Positions 43,901 to 53,942 of a DNA stretch of 64,000 nucleotides are shown here, in pieces. The notes under the pieces are model-generated. The model did no database searches. It had not been told where the DNA came from and saw only the letters and a list, made by a program, of their open reading frames with translations. The stretch comes from Rhopalosiphum padi (Eukaryota; Arthropoda; Insecta; Hemiptera; Aphididae), in assembly GCF_020882245.1 (NCBI RefSeq), contig NC_083597.1:83988152-84052151 (forward strand), written 5' to 3'. A program made the translations under genes and the position numbers. Numbering within the stretch: position 1 is the first letter of the stretch; the number at the start of each line of letters is the position of its first letter.

Positions 43901-46900
43901 GTAAAAATGTCACGTTTCTTTTTGAGTTAAGAATTGCAGTTCTTTAAAAAACTGATGAATGACGATACTTATATGTGTTTTATATTTATATTTTATATAA
44001 ATAACACGAACAAAGCTCATATATTGAATAACTCATGAATGGCAGAGCTTATCCTTAATGGATCGTTGAGCTGTAGAAGATGAAGATGGATACGAACAAA
44101 GAAATTGTATACATTTAAAACAAAAATCGTGTAAATAACACACATAGTTTCATAAAATGTCGTGTTATGATTACATACAATAATCTAGAACATATTTTGT
44201 CAAGCAAATATATTATGTTTCAGGAAAATAATGGACTGGGAAGAGAAAAAAGAGATTTACCTATAACCTATCAAAGAGAAATAGATAAAAAGGGAATTGG
44301 AAATACGTATGATTTTAAAGTGTTTGTTATTATAAAAATAACACTATAAGTATTATTTTTCAGAATAAGTAATTTCGTGGGCTCTTTCAAAAACCGAAGA
44401 AAAACTTCATCGGATACCTGTAAAACGCCGTCGAAACCTACTTCAACTATAAGGTAAAAAAAATAATAACAAATAAATCCTTGTGAATTTTCGCAGAAAT
44501 TTTTACTCGACCTATGATGTATATAGTTCCATTTTTATACGCAATAACCAACATAAAAAAGTCATCTATCATATTATTTAAAGTACTGTAGTTAAATAAT
44601 TGTCTAGACCTTTTCATATAAAATTAACATATCAACTGGAATCCCCACAGGAATTCCAGTAAATAAGTTTTCATTGAAAACTTCAAAATTTAGCCGTCTC
44701 ATTTAATTAGTCTTACAAACTTTCTAAAACTAAAGTAGACAAGTTTTCAATAAAACCAAACTAACGGCTTCTAAGGTTGCAAGCATCATAGAACTCATAT
44801 GTGTTTAAATCGCTATTGTTTAAAATGCTAATTTTATAAATTACAACTAAGCTTAAGGAATAATTGTACAAAAATAGTGTTTGGGATTTAGTTAATACAC
44901 ATTAATAAAGTTTATCACGTCAAAATCCCATAGTGTATAGAATTGATACTTAACGTATGTTGTTGCCGAAGTTTGACAAGTAAATAAAATGTATGTATAA
45001 TTCGTAACTTTATGAAGCTTTACCTTTTCGGTTTTACGCAATTTATAGGTCATATCATTTTGAAACAATACACAGGTACACGGTGTACCCAGGGTACCCA
45101 ATTATAGTCGATTAATATTTCAATGAATTGGAACAAAACACAATATTAGAATAAAATACTGACGTATTTTTAAAAGAGAAACAATGATAGAACAACCCAC
45201 TTGCTACAATTTACTCAAATACGGTTCATATCGAACACGCAATATAGTAAATTAAAATTTAACGAGAAGTATTTTCAGATAATTTGTGTACATAAAATAT
45301 GTACAGGAATCTATATTACATACATTTCCATACACATACAGCCGATTTAGTGTTTCCGAAATATATTATGTACTTAAGTAAATTGGTATTGGACTAAAAT
45401 TATAGGGTTAAAAGAACTATATTAAATTGGCAATAAAACCCTATATAAATAAATAGTAACACTTCAAATGACCGACCATTAATTCGTTATACCTATACAG
45501 CCAAATTGAACGACAAACGTAGGTGGTCATACATTTAAAATATTTTTAATTTTATTTTGACCCTATTGTACGACCTACGTAATGTGGAATATATAATTTA
45601 AAATTGTATTACCTACCTATACATATTACAGGTATACAATACCCGCCAATTGTATACCACAATGAAAAACATGATTTCAATAATTCTACGACAGTAATAC
45701 TGTCATGTTGATAATTAATATTATTTTTATCAAAAAAAGTTTATTTTTAATACGTCCTCTAAACGTTTAACCTATAAAATTATTTCAACAATACAAAAAT
45801 CTTTAATATTTTACCTAGCCATATTATTTTCATTTTATTGAGTGATCGCTTATTTATCATGATTAAATCGCTATATTACCAATACATTTTCTAAGTATTA
45901 TTAGTTTATTGAATTGGCAATACTCCTCGAAGTTTTAATTAATACAAAATCTATATGAATATAGCAATTAAGAGATAGATGATATATTATATTCTTTTAT
46001 GTTATGAAAGTACAACTATTTATATATAGTATACATTTAAAGCTGATGATACGAATTAAATTTTAAAGGACCTATATTCAACTCCAGACAATCCTTAAAA
46101 GATCATTGATCATCCTACCGTGCTCCAAAACGTACTTATACCGGTTGCCTAAACTAAGCAATGATTATTCAATTTTTTATATTTCAGTTTTAATCTGTAG
46201 ACTGTAGACATTAAATCTGTAGGTACTTATGTTAAATAATTCAGTAACATAAACCAAACTTTAATCTTTATATTATATATAGATACGTAGGTATTTTACA
46301 CATAATGTATAATATGATATACGTAATATATATTTTCACTTGATGGTACAAAAATAAAATTTAAAAAAGTTCAAATTTTTGACAAAACGAGTTAAGCTTA
46401 ATTTATAAAAAACCGGTATACTAAAATCGAGCTTTGGTATAAATTAACACAACAAAAACAGTATCATAAAATCGAATACAAATGTAAATGAAAAAATAAT
46501 CGATAATTTAATGGATTAAATTATTATTATTAATTCGTGACAAATAAACACGAACAAAGCAATTTCATCGTTTTGATACGCTAAAATATTGCTGGCAATA
46601 TTATGCTATTAAAACGTTTGACAGTGATAACTGATAAGGATTAAATTATTTTTAATTACTAGTATAGCTGATAGCCACCCGTCACAATAGGATTCACATT
46701 AATTTTAATCAAAAATGCTGCTAAAAGCATTGCATTTTAACGTATGTATCTCATATTTTTGTGAAAATCTTGATCGGTACTCATCCACCCTATATTCTGT
46801 ACCTATGCCGACCTAATAATGGGCGGAGAGCGGGGTTCCGAGGGCCGTTTAACCACAAATTCACATTGTAAGACAAAAATTATTAAGTGCTTTTTAATAC

Positions 46901-47905
46901 ACGAATTGTGATTTATTGGGACCTAATGATGAGGTAACTGTCTATCGTCCAGTTTTTTTACGAAATGAAAAGAAGCGAATTTATACATTTATCATTCGAT
47001 TAGTGAACAAAACTAATGGTTATAGCTTATTTTTCATATAATAATCATGATCGTACATATTATATAGATGTTGATTGTAGATAGCAGATTGTAAGTATAA
47101 ATATTCGTTATTATTTATATCGTTGGGTTGCTATAATATAATAATAATTGTTCCGTGATTCTTTTTATGCGAATTTAAACATGAAAATCAATAATTAAGT
47201 TAAACTAATGAAATATATTTCTAAATTTAATTAAAAACACTTCATACTTAAATAATATCAACGTACAAATTAAGGTCACATTTAAAATATAAAACTAAAT
47301 TTTTAAACTACCTTGAAATTTCAGAAGTTTCCTCTCGGAAATAGTTTAAATATTAAATTTCCGAAATTCAACATCTCTAAACGCATGTTATGTTTCTATT
47401 TGTGTGTCACCACAGATCGCCGGTAACGGTTGACCGCGTTCCGTCGCCGTCGTTGGTGGTGATTGACGGACCTTACAACAAATTCGATGACGGGCTCAAC
47501 TCAGCGGCATCGACTCTCGCATCCATCGTCAGCCGACAAGCGTTCGACATACCACGGGCGTCCAAAGACAGTGGCCACTGCAGGGGCGACAGCGACAGTG
47601 GCGGAGGTGGTAGGATCAATAGAAGTGACGACATTGGCAGTGCGAGTGACCGACGGAGCGCCGGCGGACGATTTTCTCTTCCGGACATCGTAGACCCCGA
47701 TAACGCCGACAGCAGTGGCGTGCAAGTGCGCCGGGACAGCATCGGAAGTGCCGTGCACAAGCGGCGGGACACCCCAGCCAGAAGCCGGGATCCGTTCGGA
47801 AGTCCGGTGACGCCACAGATGTACAACGGATTTAGGTACCACGCTGGCAACAGTCGAGCAGCCGCCGCCGCCGCCGCCATCAAAACAGCAGCCGCGTCCA
47901 GTTGA
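13970..47905 (+). CDS. KIF12: Kinesin-like protein KIF12 (16 coding exons, 760 aa)
   Basis: Plus-end-type kinesin motor, inferred to use ATP hydrolysis to move along microtubules. Coding exons: 13970-14010, 17250-17342, 17439-17517, 21838-22059, 24753-24896, 25256-25397, 25664-25758, 27985-28129, 29089-29207, 30026-30130, 36900-37017, 38436-38649, 39999-40101, 44224-44306, 44364-44453, 47416-47905. All introns are GT..AG and phases join without a break into 760 codons plus TGA. Seen: P-loop GQTGSGKT (129-136), switch I NECSSRSH (253-260), switch II DLAGSE (290-295), NKSL and YRDSKLT. The KIF12 call rests on the GTGVTLMIACISPA block, the RAKKIKTKP neck and the following MDPREALIVSLRREV, which resemble vertebrate KIF12. 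A Drosophila Klp54D relationship is possible but not tested. The first exon (41 nt) is the least certain: it fits by phase and has an in-frame upstream stop. Confidence 0.88.
14011..17249 (+). other. Intron 1 of the KIF12-like gene
   Basis: 3.2 kb AT-rich intron with GTAAGT donor and TTTTAG acceptor. It contains a 68-codon frame at 15088-15294 whose second half has an ordinary amino-acid mix (HKNSYLQKSGKQFYKIP) and an 80-codon frame at 15948-16190. I recognise neither. No repeat with clear ends was seen. Confidence 0.5.
17250..30130 (+). CDS. KIF12: Motor-domain exon block (exons 2-10) of the KIF12-like gene
   Basis: Exons 2-10 encode about residues 14-395. Exon 2 gives a serine/asparagine-rich leader ending in NGIYVIVR, the first beta strand of the motor core. 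Exon 3 starts SRPLSTKE and ends SFPGNGRIL. Exon 4 holds the P-loop. Exon 5 ends in the FLEIYNEK helix. Exon 7 has switch I and exon 8 switch II. Exon 9 carries HIPYRDSKLTKLL, and exon 10 carries the last beta strand and neck. The order and spacing are those of a complete kinesin motor domain, and no core motif is missing. The intron between exons 2 and 3 is 96 bp; others reach several kb. Coding sequence stands out by lower AT content and absence of stops across 9 exons. Confidence 0.9.
18421..18596. repeat. 100-bp-period direct duplication inside the MULE-like element
   Basis: About 76 bp starting at 18421 (ATTATTATTTATACAATT) recur at 18521 with a few differences; both copies end in a TAGTTAAAAAA-type stretch. 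The two copies lie just outside the transposase fragment stop, next to the left inverted repeat. This looks like a local tandem duplication within the element. Confidence 0.6.
18595..18819 (-). pseudogene. MULE transposase C-terminal fragment
   Basis: A 75-codon minus-strand frame ending in TAG (18595-18597) inside the inverted-repeat element. It reads HFFHPTLWSFI, then an LKKIQAGRD stretch, then RSPPKKLKKYID and near the end YLRGVAHNISLQ. This resembles the C-terminal tail of insect FLYWCH/MULE-type transposase-derived proteins, as I recall them (a HPxxWxFI start and a YLRGIAHN end). An in-frame TAA lies only a few codons upstream, so the DDE catalytic region and any FLYWCH domain are absent. 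The tail is probably all that survived an internal deletion. Confidence 0.6.
22060..24752 (+). other. Intron 4 of the KIF12-like gene with a GC-richer core
   Basis: 2.7 kb intron. The segment 22427-22990 is clearly less AT-rich than the rest, with CpG-containing stretches such as GCGAAGCGTTTCGCGTCG. No frame there looks like a gene on either strand. It could be a regulatory element, an old insertion or unrecognised non-coding sequence. The remainder is AT-rich with nothing recognised. Confidence 0.45.
25759..27984 (+). other. Intron 7 of the KIF12-like gene
   Basis: 2.2 kb AT-rich intron (GTGAGT donor, TTTTTAG acceptor). Short low-complexity frames only; nothing recognised. Confidence 0.6.
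28130..29088 (+). other. Intron 8 of the KIF12-like gene
   Basis: About 960 bp. Contains a GT-rich microsatellite just after the donor (about 28147-28171), a degenerate hAT-terminus-like motif near 28744-28765 (AGGCCTCGGGGTCTTCAAC) without a partner I could find, and a strong GC hairpin at 28993-29016 described separately. Confidence 0.5.
28993..29016 (+). other. All-GC hairpin shortly upstream of exon 9
   Basis: CCCCCGCC (28993-29000) and GGCGGGGG (29009-29016) are perfect complements around an 8-nt loop, ATAATAGG. The hairpin ends about 72 nt before the exon 9 acceptor. In such AT-rich surroundings an 8-bp stem of only G:C pairs is conspicuous. Function is unknown. Confidence 0.6.
29208..30025 (+). 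other. Intron 9 of the KIF12-like gene
   Basis: About 820 bp, AT-rich, GTAAAT donor and TATAG acceptor. Nothing recognised. Confidence 0.6.
30131..36899 (+). other. Intron 10 of the KIF12-like gene (6.8 kb)
   Basis: The largest intron separates the motor from the coiled coil. It holds the aphid interspersed repeat at about 34713-35745 and a 29-bp near-perfect palindrome at about 31078-31107. The rest is AT-rich DNA with low-complexity frames only. Confidence 0.6.
34713..35745. repeat. Aphid-type interspersed repeat with inverted ends
   Basis: Begins near GTGGGCAAGTGGGTATCGCT and includes a motif ATTCTGAACGGAGATGA (about 34830-34846) that recurs inverted at the other end as CATCACTCCGTTCAGAATCT (about 35720-35740). 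The interior has the pattern AAAATGTTTTCTATATTGAC and a C-rich run CCCCCCCTCCCCC near 35561. I recognise these segments as a family widespread in aphid genomes. The exact class is not certain from sequence alone; the inverted ends suggest a DNA transposon derivative. Exact outer ends and target duplications were not determined. Confidence 0.6.
36900..47905 (+). CDS. KIF12: Coiled-coil and tail exon block (exons 11-16) of the KIF12-like gene
   Basis: Exon 11 (residues 396-434) and exon 12 (435-506) encode a charged helical region with heptad-like leucines, including ENEALRRENAEL and ENERLLKKLE, consistent with a short dimerising coiled coil after the motor. Exons 13-15 encode a basic, Ser/Thr-rich linker. 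Exon 16 (residues 598-760) is Ser/Asp/Arg-rich and ends with a seven-alanine run (746-752) encoded mainly by GCC repeats. Exons 14 and 15 are separated by an intron of only 57 bp (44307-44363). Exon 16 is far more GC-rich than anything nearby, which also creates long non-coding frames on both strands. The tail after the coiled coil shows no domain I recognise. Confidence 0.8.
37018..38435 (+). other. Intron 11 of the KIF12-like gene
   Basis: 1.4 kb, GTAAGT donor and CGTAG acceptor. AT-rich with a short G-rich patch near 37150-37168. Nothing else recognised. Confidence 0.6.
38650..39998 (+). other. Intron 12 of the KIF12-like gene
   Basis: 1.35 kb. The donor GTAAAT overlaps a potential TAA stop one codon into the intron, so retention would end the protein right after the coiled coil. 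No repeat or RNA gene seen. Confidence 0.55.
40991..41240. mobile_element. Short hAT/Charlie-type non-autonomous element
   Basis: Left end CTGGGGTGGCCAACTTGCGG and right end whose reverse complement reads CAAGGTGTGGCCAA resemble the CAGGGGTGGCCAA termini of Charlie-type hAT elements. Subterminal GGCCACATGTGGC and CATGTGGCCCG fit too. The flanking 8-mers (GATTATAG and GTTATGGT) are only roughly alike, so the target duplication is eroded or the ends are off by a base or two. No coding capacity (about 250 bp). Confidence 0.55.
42707..42772 (-). repeat. Retroposon 3' end with A-rich tail, copy 1
   Basis: On the minus strand the sequence runs GGCCCACACACGAACATG, then TTCAGTGGGGCCCATTATC, then an A-rich tail with AATAAATAAAA. 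The core CACTGAACATNTTCNTGTG (plus strand) recurs at about 56385-56407 in the same orientation, also next to an A/T tail. This fits a 5'-truncated LINE or SINE family. Only the last few dozen bases are shared. Confidence 0.45.
44454..47415 (+). other. Intron 15 of the KIF12-like gene
   Basis: 3 kb, GTAAAA donor and CACAG acceptor. AT-rich, with a small GC-richer patch near 46783-46850 that contains GGGCGGAGAGCGGGG. Nothing recognised. Confidence 0.55.
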
Positions 47906-48037
47906 AATCCACCGCACGAATCGTGTGGACTTCAATGGATTAAATGCCGTTGTTACGTTGTACATAGTTTACCTCGCGACAATCTATCGCAAATAATTTA
48001 TCGTGATAAAAATTTACCGAAACAATATTTATCACGA
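47902..48037 (+). promoter_or_regulatory. Two stem-loops at the kinesin stop codon and early 3' UTR
   Basis: Stem-loop 1 begins at the TGA stop: TTGAA-TCCAC (47902-47912) can pair with GTGGA-TTCAA (47925-47935), with one A/C interruption and a CG-rich loop. Stem-loop 2 is a perfect 10-bp inverted repeat, TCGTGATAAA (48001-48010) and TTTATCACGA (48028-48037), around a 17-nt loop. Both lie within 135 nt of the stop. They may be mRNA structures; no function is shown. Confidence 0.5.
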
Positions 48038-48526
48038 CTTATAAACCGTACAGTAACTATTTTAAAATTGATAGTCAAAAATATATAATTAATGAAAAAA
48101 TAATATTAATGATACAAAACTAGATCTAAATTACATATAAAAATTAAAAAAATTAAGCCTACCGACTTACAACATAGTAAATAATAGTATTTACCTATAA
48201 TACATATATTATATATATATTGCGTGTACAATACTTAAAACCTAAGTATATGCAATATTGAAAATTCTTTGCATTGCCAATAATACCTGTCCTGATACCT
48301 TCGTCATTATTTGAAATCTACCACTGGAAATAAGACAATTTATGAATTACGGAGAGGCCTACTGTAAAATGCAAAATGTATAAAATATTATTCTTAACAT
48401 TTATAGGTATTCATCAACTATAATTTTAAAAATATCGATATCACACTGTAAGAATTGCATATTATTTGAGTAATAACAAAGTTAATTATATTATAATAGT
48501 TAATTCAATTCGTTACTTATTTTTAT

Positions 48527-48532
48527 AATAAA
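48527..48532 (+). terminator. Candidate poly(A) signal for the KIF12-like gene
   Basis: AATAAA about 620 nt after the stop codon. A variant ATTAAA lies at 47939-47944, probably too close to the stop. Such hexamers are common by chance in AT-rich DNA. Confidence 0.25.
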
Positions 48533-49357
48533 TTTTAACTAAATAATAGTTACTGCTTTACTGTATATAACGTGATATTAACTCGAGTTAATTTTGTACA
48601 GATATATTAACATTTTGATAAAATTGGACTATTATTTATTTATTTAAGAAATTTTAGATATCTCGAAATTATCTATAGGACTCGTATCACTCGTTCAATC
48701 CAAAAACGTGTTATCACATTACTCAATATAGTTACCAATTTGCGTTTATCATAAATTCGTGTCTCATAATATATTTAGATAGGTAGTACCTATTAAAAAT
48801 ATATCGGTTCATAAAGAAACATTTATTAGTGGATATAATAATATAATATGTCCTAGGTATTAAAATACAAATACTAAAGTATAATACAACTTCAGATCCC
48901 CCTCTTTAATGAATGAAGGGAACTTTTCGGAGAACCAACTACCCTCCCAACATTCGTCGTTAACATATAATATTAAGCTAATAAGCTTTAATTTCGGAAA
49001 AATATCAAAATTAATCTATTTAAGTGGCTATTTTTATTACCAATTATAAAATGTGAAATTTTATTTTTTAACGAAGTTGATTCAATTTTTAATCGATTAA
49101 TTTTTAACTTAGAAAAGTTAAAAATAAACTTTAGGAAACTTATAACATAACAAAAGGTTTTCTATTAACGAAACTTAACGAATTATTATATGTATGTAAA
49201 TTTTGAACATGTTTTACTTCAAAAAACTTATATGTACATAACCATTTTCAATACCAATTTTAAATATTATTTTCTGTTCACATATCTAGTCAACTAGTTC
49301 AGTTACGCTACGATTTTGTTCGAAAAATGTTAAATAGGTATAATTACTTTTGAGAAT

Positions 49358-49509
49358 TCAAGATGGTACTGTATGCGCCATGAGACTTACTATACTCCGT
49401 AATTCGCTTTTTGGTTTTAAAGACATTGTTGCATCATTCACAGACTTTTTCGCTTTGTTTGTTAAATTTACGTAATTACGTTCTACCCTTACAATAATAT
49501 TGATAAAAC
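49358..49509 (-). CDS. Candidate terminal exon of an unrecognised minus-strand gene
   Basis: Minus-strand frame preceded by a TATAG acceptor and ending in TGA at 49358-49360. It has an ordinary amino-acid mix, with NKAKKSVNDATMSLKPKS in the middle and AHTVPS at the end. It begins in a phase that completes a codon from the exon-like segment at 50246-50329. I recognise no domain. It could be a real last exon, a fossil or coincidence. Confidence 0.2.
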
Positions 49510-50245
49510 CTATATAATTAAAAATAATGTTCAAAACGTAAAACAAATAAATTTCCCGAAAATCACCTAATATTATATTAATATAATTATTATTATTAAA
49601 GATACTCCTATTGGATGCTTGAATTTTCTACTTTGTTCTTGTATAACATATCAGTCTGTTATTTATAGTATGAGATCGTTCCCTATCACAATGCGTCAAT
49701 GCGTGTTATACTATAATAATAAATAATTATATAGCTATCTAACATCTGTTATATTACCAGCTAGTGATTAATAAAGTGTTTTATTTGTATCTGAATATTT
49801 TCCCATCATAATCAAAAGTAAAAAAAACAAGTCTTAATTTAAACTGTAAGTCATTACACCCAAACGTTCACGAAAGCTGTGTACCACCCCTAGACCCCAA
49901 CCTAACCTTAAATAAATACCTATTTAGTATTAAGTTTATACATATTTTTAACGCATCGCGTTTTCTATTGATTCCTATTAATTATTAAAATATATTATAA
50001 GCAGTCATGTCTTAGAATAACCCATCTTCCTCTCTGTGTATTAATGATTAATATACTATCCTACTATATCTACCTTCATACCTCTTCATATTATGTATAA
50101 TATTATTTATAAAATAAATCGTTCTTCTGTAAACAAAACTTTTTTTGTACGGTTGTTGTTTTATTACATATTTTTTTTAATTGGTAACTGTAGTGAACAT
50201 TGTTTTGTCAACGTCAACTCGGGCAATAAAATCTGATGTACTTAC

Positions 50246-50329
50246 AGGTAATATTAATAATTCTCTTATAGTAGTCTTCGCTTATTGGATTCTCCACTTT
50301 ACGGGAACCTGAGTCCTTGAGTCCATTGC
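50246..50329 (-). CDS. Candidate internal exon of an unrecognised minus-strand gene
   Basis: 84-nt segment between ATTCAG (acceptor) and GTAAGT (donor) on the minus strand, open in the frame NGLKDSGSRKVENPISED then YYKRIINIT. The higher GC content and residue mix look coding. Its end phase fits the 49358-49509 segment, giving a 736-bp intron. No start exon or homologue is known to me. Confidence 0.22.
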
Positions 50330-51838
50330 CTGAATGAGTCAATAAGGTGAAAGGTACAAAAATAGAAGGACATATATTATGCATTATTATAAAAAAATTA
50401 CGAGTAAATATTTGACTATATTCTGATAAATATTCATTATTATGTATATATTTACATATGTATTTCAAGCGTATGTTGTCGTTCACAAAAAATACATTGA
50501 TAACAATAAGAAAAGAAATGTTTTTAAAAAATGTGAAAATACGCCATTAACAATTTACGTTGAACTTCATCAACCAGTGTAGTTAATCCACTAAACAAAT
50601 GTATTCTTATGTGTGTTAGTATAGTGTAAATCGAGATCAGCCCTATCTCTTAAATCGAACAGTCAAATGAAACCATTAACCGTGCGTCCAACAAGTGAAG
50701 ACTATACTGTCTTGAAATGACAAAATAAAATACAATAATTATCATAATATTTATAATTTATGAAATATCAATAAAATATATTCGCGACATCATCGAATAG
50801 TAAAAAGAACCAGAACTAAAAATAATAAAAGTCATGCATTAAATTGAGGTACTTAATCATAATGTATTAATATGTCATGAACTTGAAGATTATTATAAGT
50901 ATAGGGAATAACTACTTATTTGGTTGGGTTTTAAGTTAAAACTGAAATAAAACGACCCACAGGGAACAACTATAAAACAATAAATAGTATAATAAAACTA
51001 TATGTCAAATATTAATAAATCCCAAACCTACTCCAAAATTATCATACTATGATAATAAGTATTACTATCTGTAGTATCTGATATTATTATGAAATGGCGT
51101 TGTATATCGTATAATGATATATTATAACTTCCAGTCTTCAAACATTTGAAAAGTTTAATACTATTGTTATTTCATATTTGTCAGTATTAAAGCTTGCTGT
51201 ATTTTCTTCGATTAATCTAATATTATAATAGATCCTTAGATTTTATGGAAAAAAATCTAAACCAACTACTGGGCTATCTGCACGTAGAAAATAGTTCATA
51301 CCCTATAAACAATTTTAACGTGATTATCTAGGTACTATAATACATTAACAATAAATGTGGTGTCCTTATGTGTATAAAAACCACAATTTATTAAAAATAT
51401 ATTTTATTTATATATTTTACTAGCCATCTCCGTGCACTTCGTTGCCCGTACAAAAACATTCGTATTAAATTTGCTAAATGCTAACATTTAGTGTAAAACA
51501 TGTGGATAAATAATATTTTTCGTTTTCTGATTTATGTATTTTATGTATTTCCGACATATCAACTTAACATAGCTATCCGGTTCGTCTTGTTTTTTTTTTG
51601 ACCATTTAACAGCAGCATTTTTAACAAATCATGGTGGGTGATTTTAAGTCCTGACCTAAAACTGGCTTAAGCAAGCGGGTAGTTGCGGACGATACGAACC
51701 TGAAGAGGCGCAACTAAAGATATATTGGTTGGGACGTTTTTTACAAATAAATTATGCATACATTAATGACTGCCCCATCTCTGTATTTCCACGGTCTTTA
51801 ACAAGTCGTAGTCAGATCGTGATGCTCAAAGCGACTAC

Positions 51839-52285
51839 CTAAGCAAATTTGCTGAGTAGGGCTCGGTCAATGGTTCTAAAAAAAGCCTTTATAAAAATTA
51901 TACTAATGTTTGTTTTGATGCCTCCACCGGTGTCTACTGACTGTGATGCAGTGGTGTGCGTCAACGGATTCGCTGTTGATCGTGGAGGATAGGCCACTGG
52001 TAACGCGTCGTAGAGAATGTCCACGACAATGCAGTAACGTTGATTTTGTGGTCTCAACTTAGCCCATGACAAGTGTTGGGCGCTTCAGTAATCAGCGTTC
52101 TCCGTATGGCCCGTACGGCTACAGTCGGCCTCGCTGATGATCGCGTCCGTTAGGTCGTCGTTGAGTGACTGGATTATTGTTAGATCGTCGACTTCCTCTG
52201 GTCTTTGATCTTCGATTTTCTTCAGTTTTGATTGATGTTGAAGGTTTTGAAGATAAAAGGTAGACTGATCAATTTGTTTAAGTAT
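51839..52285 (-). pseudogene. Decayed ORF carried in the Helitron
   Basis: A minus-strand reading frame of about 150 codons, with one TGA noticed in the part I read, in a GC-richer part of the Helitron. The upstream half is Q/E/D-rich (LKKIEDQRPEEVDDLTIIQ) with helical character. After the TGA come SAQHLSWAKLRPQNQRY and PVAYPPRSTANPLTHTT. The N-terminal half is faintly like retrotransposon Gag leaders, but I cannot assign it. It may be a captured host or retroelement gene fragment, as Helitrons often carry. Confidence 0.35.
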
Positions 52286-52686
52286 ACCCGTATATATCCA
52301 CGTCAGCGTACCGACTAGTAAACATGTACGCTGAGTAATGTGTTTACTATATCAACACAATTTCTCTTTTCGTTATATTTCCGATATGCATTCCACAAGG
52401 GTGGAGTAGATGGGCGTGATCTCCCCCATCCGCGGATACTCTTTTCCTGCCGATCGCCTGTACATGCAGATGAAAACCGGAAATCGGCCTTTTAGTAACG
52501 ACTATTTTTGATTGGTCGGCGTTTGTTAATCATCGCGGTGCGCATATCCGACAATATAGCAAACGCCGCACGTCACCCGGAATATTGCGGATGCCGTATT
52601 CCACGCGCGTTTCCCAGTAATATGTATTGGCTCTGGAACGCCAGACTAGAAGGGACCGTTTTCATTTACGTGTGCTCCGTTACAAC

Positions 52687-53942
52687 CATGGAACAGCCCT
52701 AAGATAAGTCAACTGGAACATATTTTGTCCTAGGCCCCGCGCTTACATCATAACTATACATGTTAGTCAAATTAAAAAAAATTTATATCATAGAGTTAAA
52801 GTAGCATTTGTTGATGAGAGAAATAGTATTTATTGTATTTTGTACAAACGCATCATAGCTTACTGCATAGGTAATAAAATTTATAAATATCGTTAAAGTC
52901 AATAATAGTTACAATAAAACTAATCGATGCTAAAAGTGACTTATCGGCTACCGCATCAGAATGCTAACGCTCAATATATGCTAGCAATCAGTCAGTGGAT
53001 TATTTTATTTTATTTTTGTTAATTATACATTCAATTTTAAAATAATACGACCCGATAATAATTGATCATTTAATTTTTGACTTTTATAGTTTTATTTGAC
53101 ATTTAGACATCGCCATCAAAAGAAGTTTTCTGTTGTCTGTTGTCTATTTGTCTTATTAGGAAAATCTTACTACTCGTATTTTAAAATTGTACCGTTTATT
53201 TATAAAGGAATAAAAATATGAATAATACTTTAATTTATTATAGTATTGTTATTAAATTGTTTGTATTTCAAATTGCGTGTTTTCTATACACAATTTACAT
53301 TACAATAATAATCATTATTAATTATTATATTATTAAGGTTTTTCACATCCTTCGATATTTTTTATCAAAATTAGCCGCCAAGGTATCGACTTATAACATT
53401 TGATTATTTCCAGTAGTTCAATTATTTATCTACGATCTACTATGTCTATTACTATTTAATTTTAATGTAGGCGGACAGGCGGTTAGTATGCACGTTGGCG
53501 ATTGCATACGGGTAAAAAGTACAGATGTACAGTGACAGATGTTTATATTATTATAGATAATATCATTAACAAGACAGAACGATCGTAGACCGTCGCGATC
53601 GCGTAGGCGAGATGCCGAGAATCGGGATCAGTATTATGTATTTGCGTTTATTACATACGCTATCGTCGCCTATTTCATTATTCTGCCGCGTGCCCGCGTA
53701 TTAGGTTTTTTTTTAAATTTTTATTTTAAAGTGAGTTATGAAAGTGTTGGGTATGACAGTTATGAGCATTTTAAAATGTACAAAAATTCAAAATTTATAT
53801 TAAATATATCTGGAAGGTATAATATATTATATAATAAAAATATAGGAAAATATAATGAAATATAGGTACCTGGTACTCATTTTAAAAAAAGATATGGAAA
53901 ATGATTTTTTCCAGGGCCCCGAAAAAACTAGGGCTGGCCCTG
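52687..53942. mobile_element. hAT-like non-autonomous element nested in the Helitron
   Basis: Left end CATGGAACAGCCCTAAG and right end (reverse complement) CAGGGCCAGCCCTAG form imperfect TIRs. Flanking 8-mers GTTACAAC (52679-52686) and GTTCCAAC (53943-53950) match at 7 of 8 positions, the target duplication length of hAT elements. Subterminal GGCCCCG motifs occur at both ends (about 52733 and 53916). The 1256-bp body has no transposase frame. It includes GC-richer patches at about 53470-53700, one with CGTCGCGATCGCG. Confidence 0.55.

Larger units (their letters stand above)
40102..44223 (+). other. Intron 13 of the KIF12-like gene (4.1 kb)
   Basis: Contains a small hAT-type element (40991-41240) and an A/T-rich-tailed retroposon end (about 42707-42772), each listed separately. 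A 69-codon frame at 41376-41585 has ordinary composition but no recognised motif. Confidence 0.55.
47906..51419. other. Kinesin 3' region and intergenic DNA
   Basis: Mainly AT-rich. Apart from the 3' UTR hairpins, the only segments of coding-like composition are on the minus strand at 49358-49509 and 50246-50329, listed as candidate exons. No repeat with bounded ends was recognised. Confidence 0.5.

Noticed and set aside
47463..47965. Long overlapping frames (76-154 codons) on both strands across kinesin exon 16
   Set aside because: They arise from the high GC content of that exon. Only the frame that splices in phase with exon 15 continues the kinesin, and the others have no splice support.
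53218..53403. 61-codon frame starting with ATG inside the nested hAT element
   Set aside because: Extremely I/Y/T-rich, no transposase or other motif; consistent with chance in AT-rich sequence.
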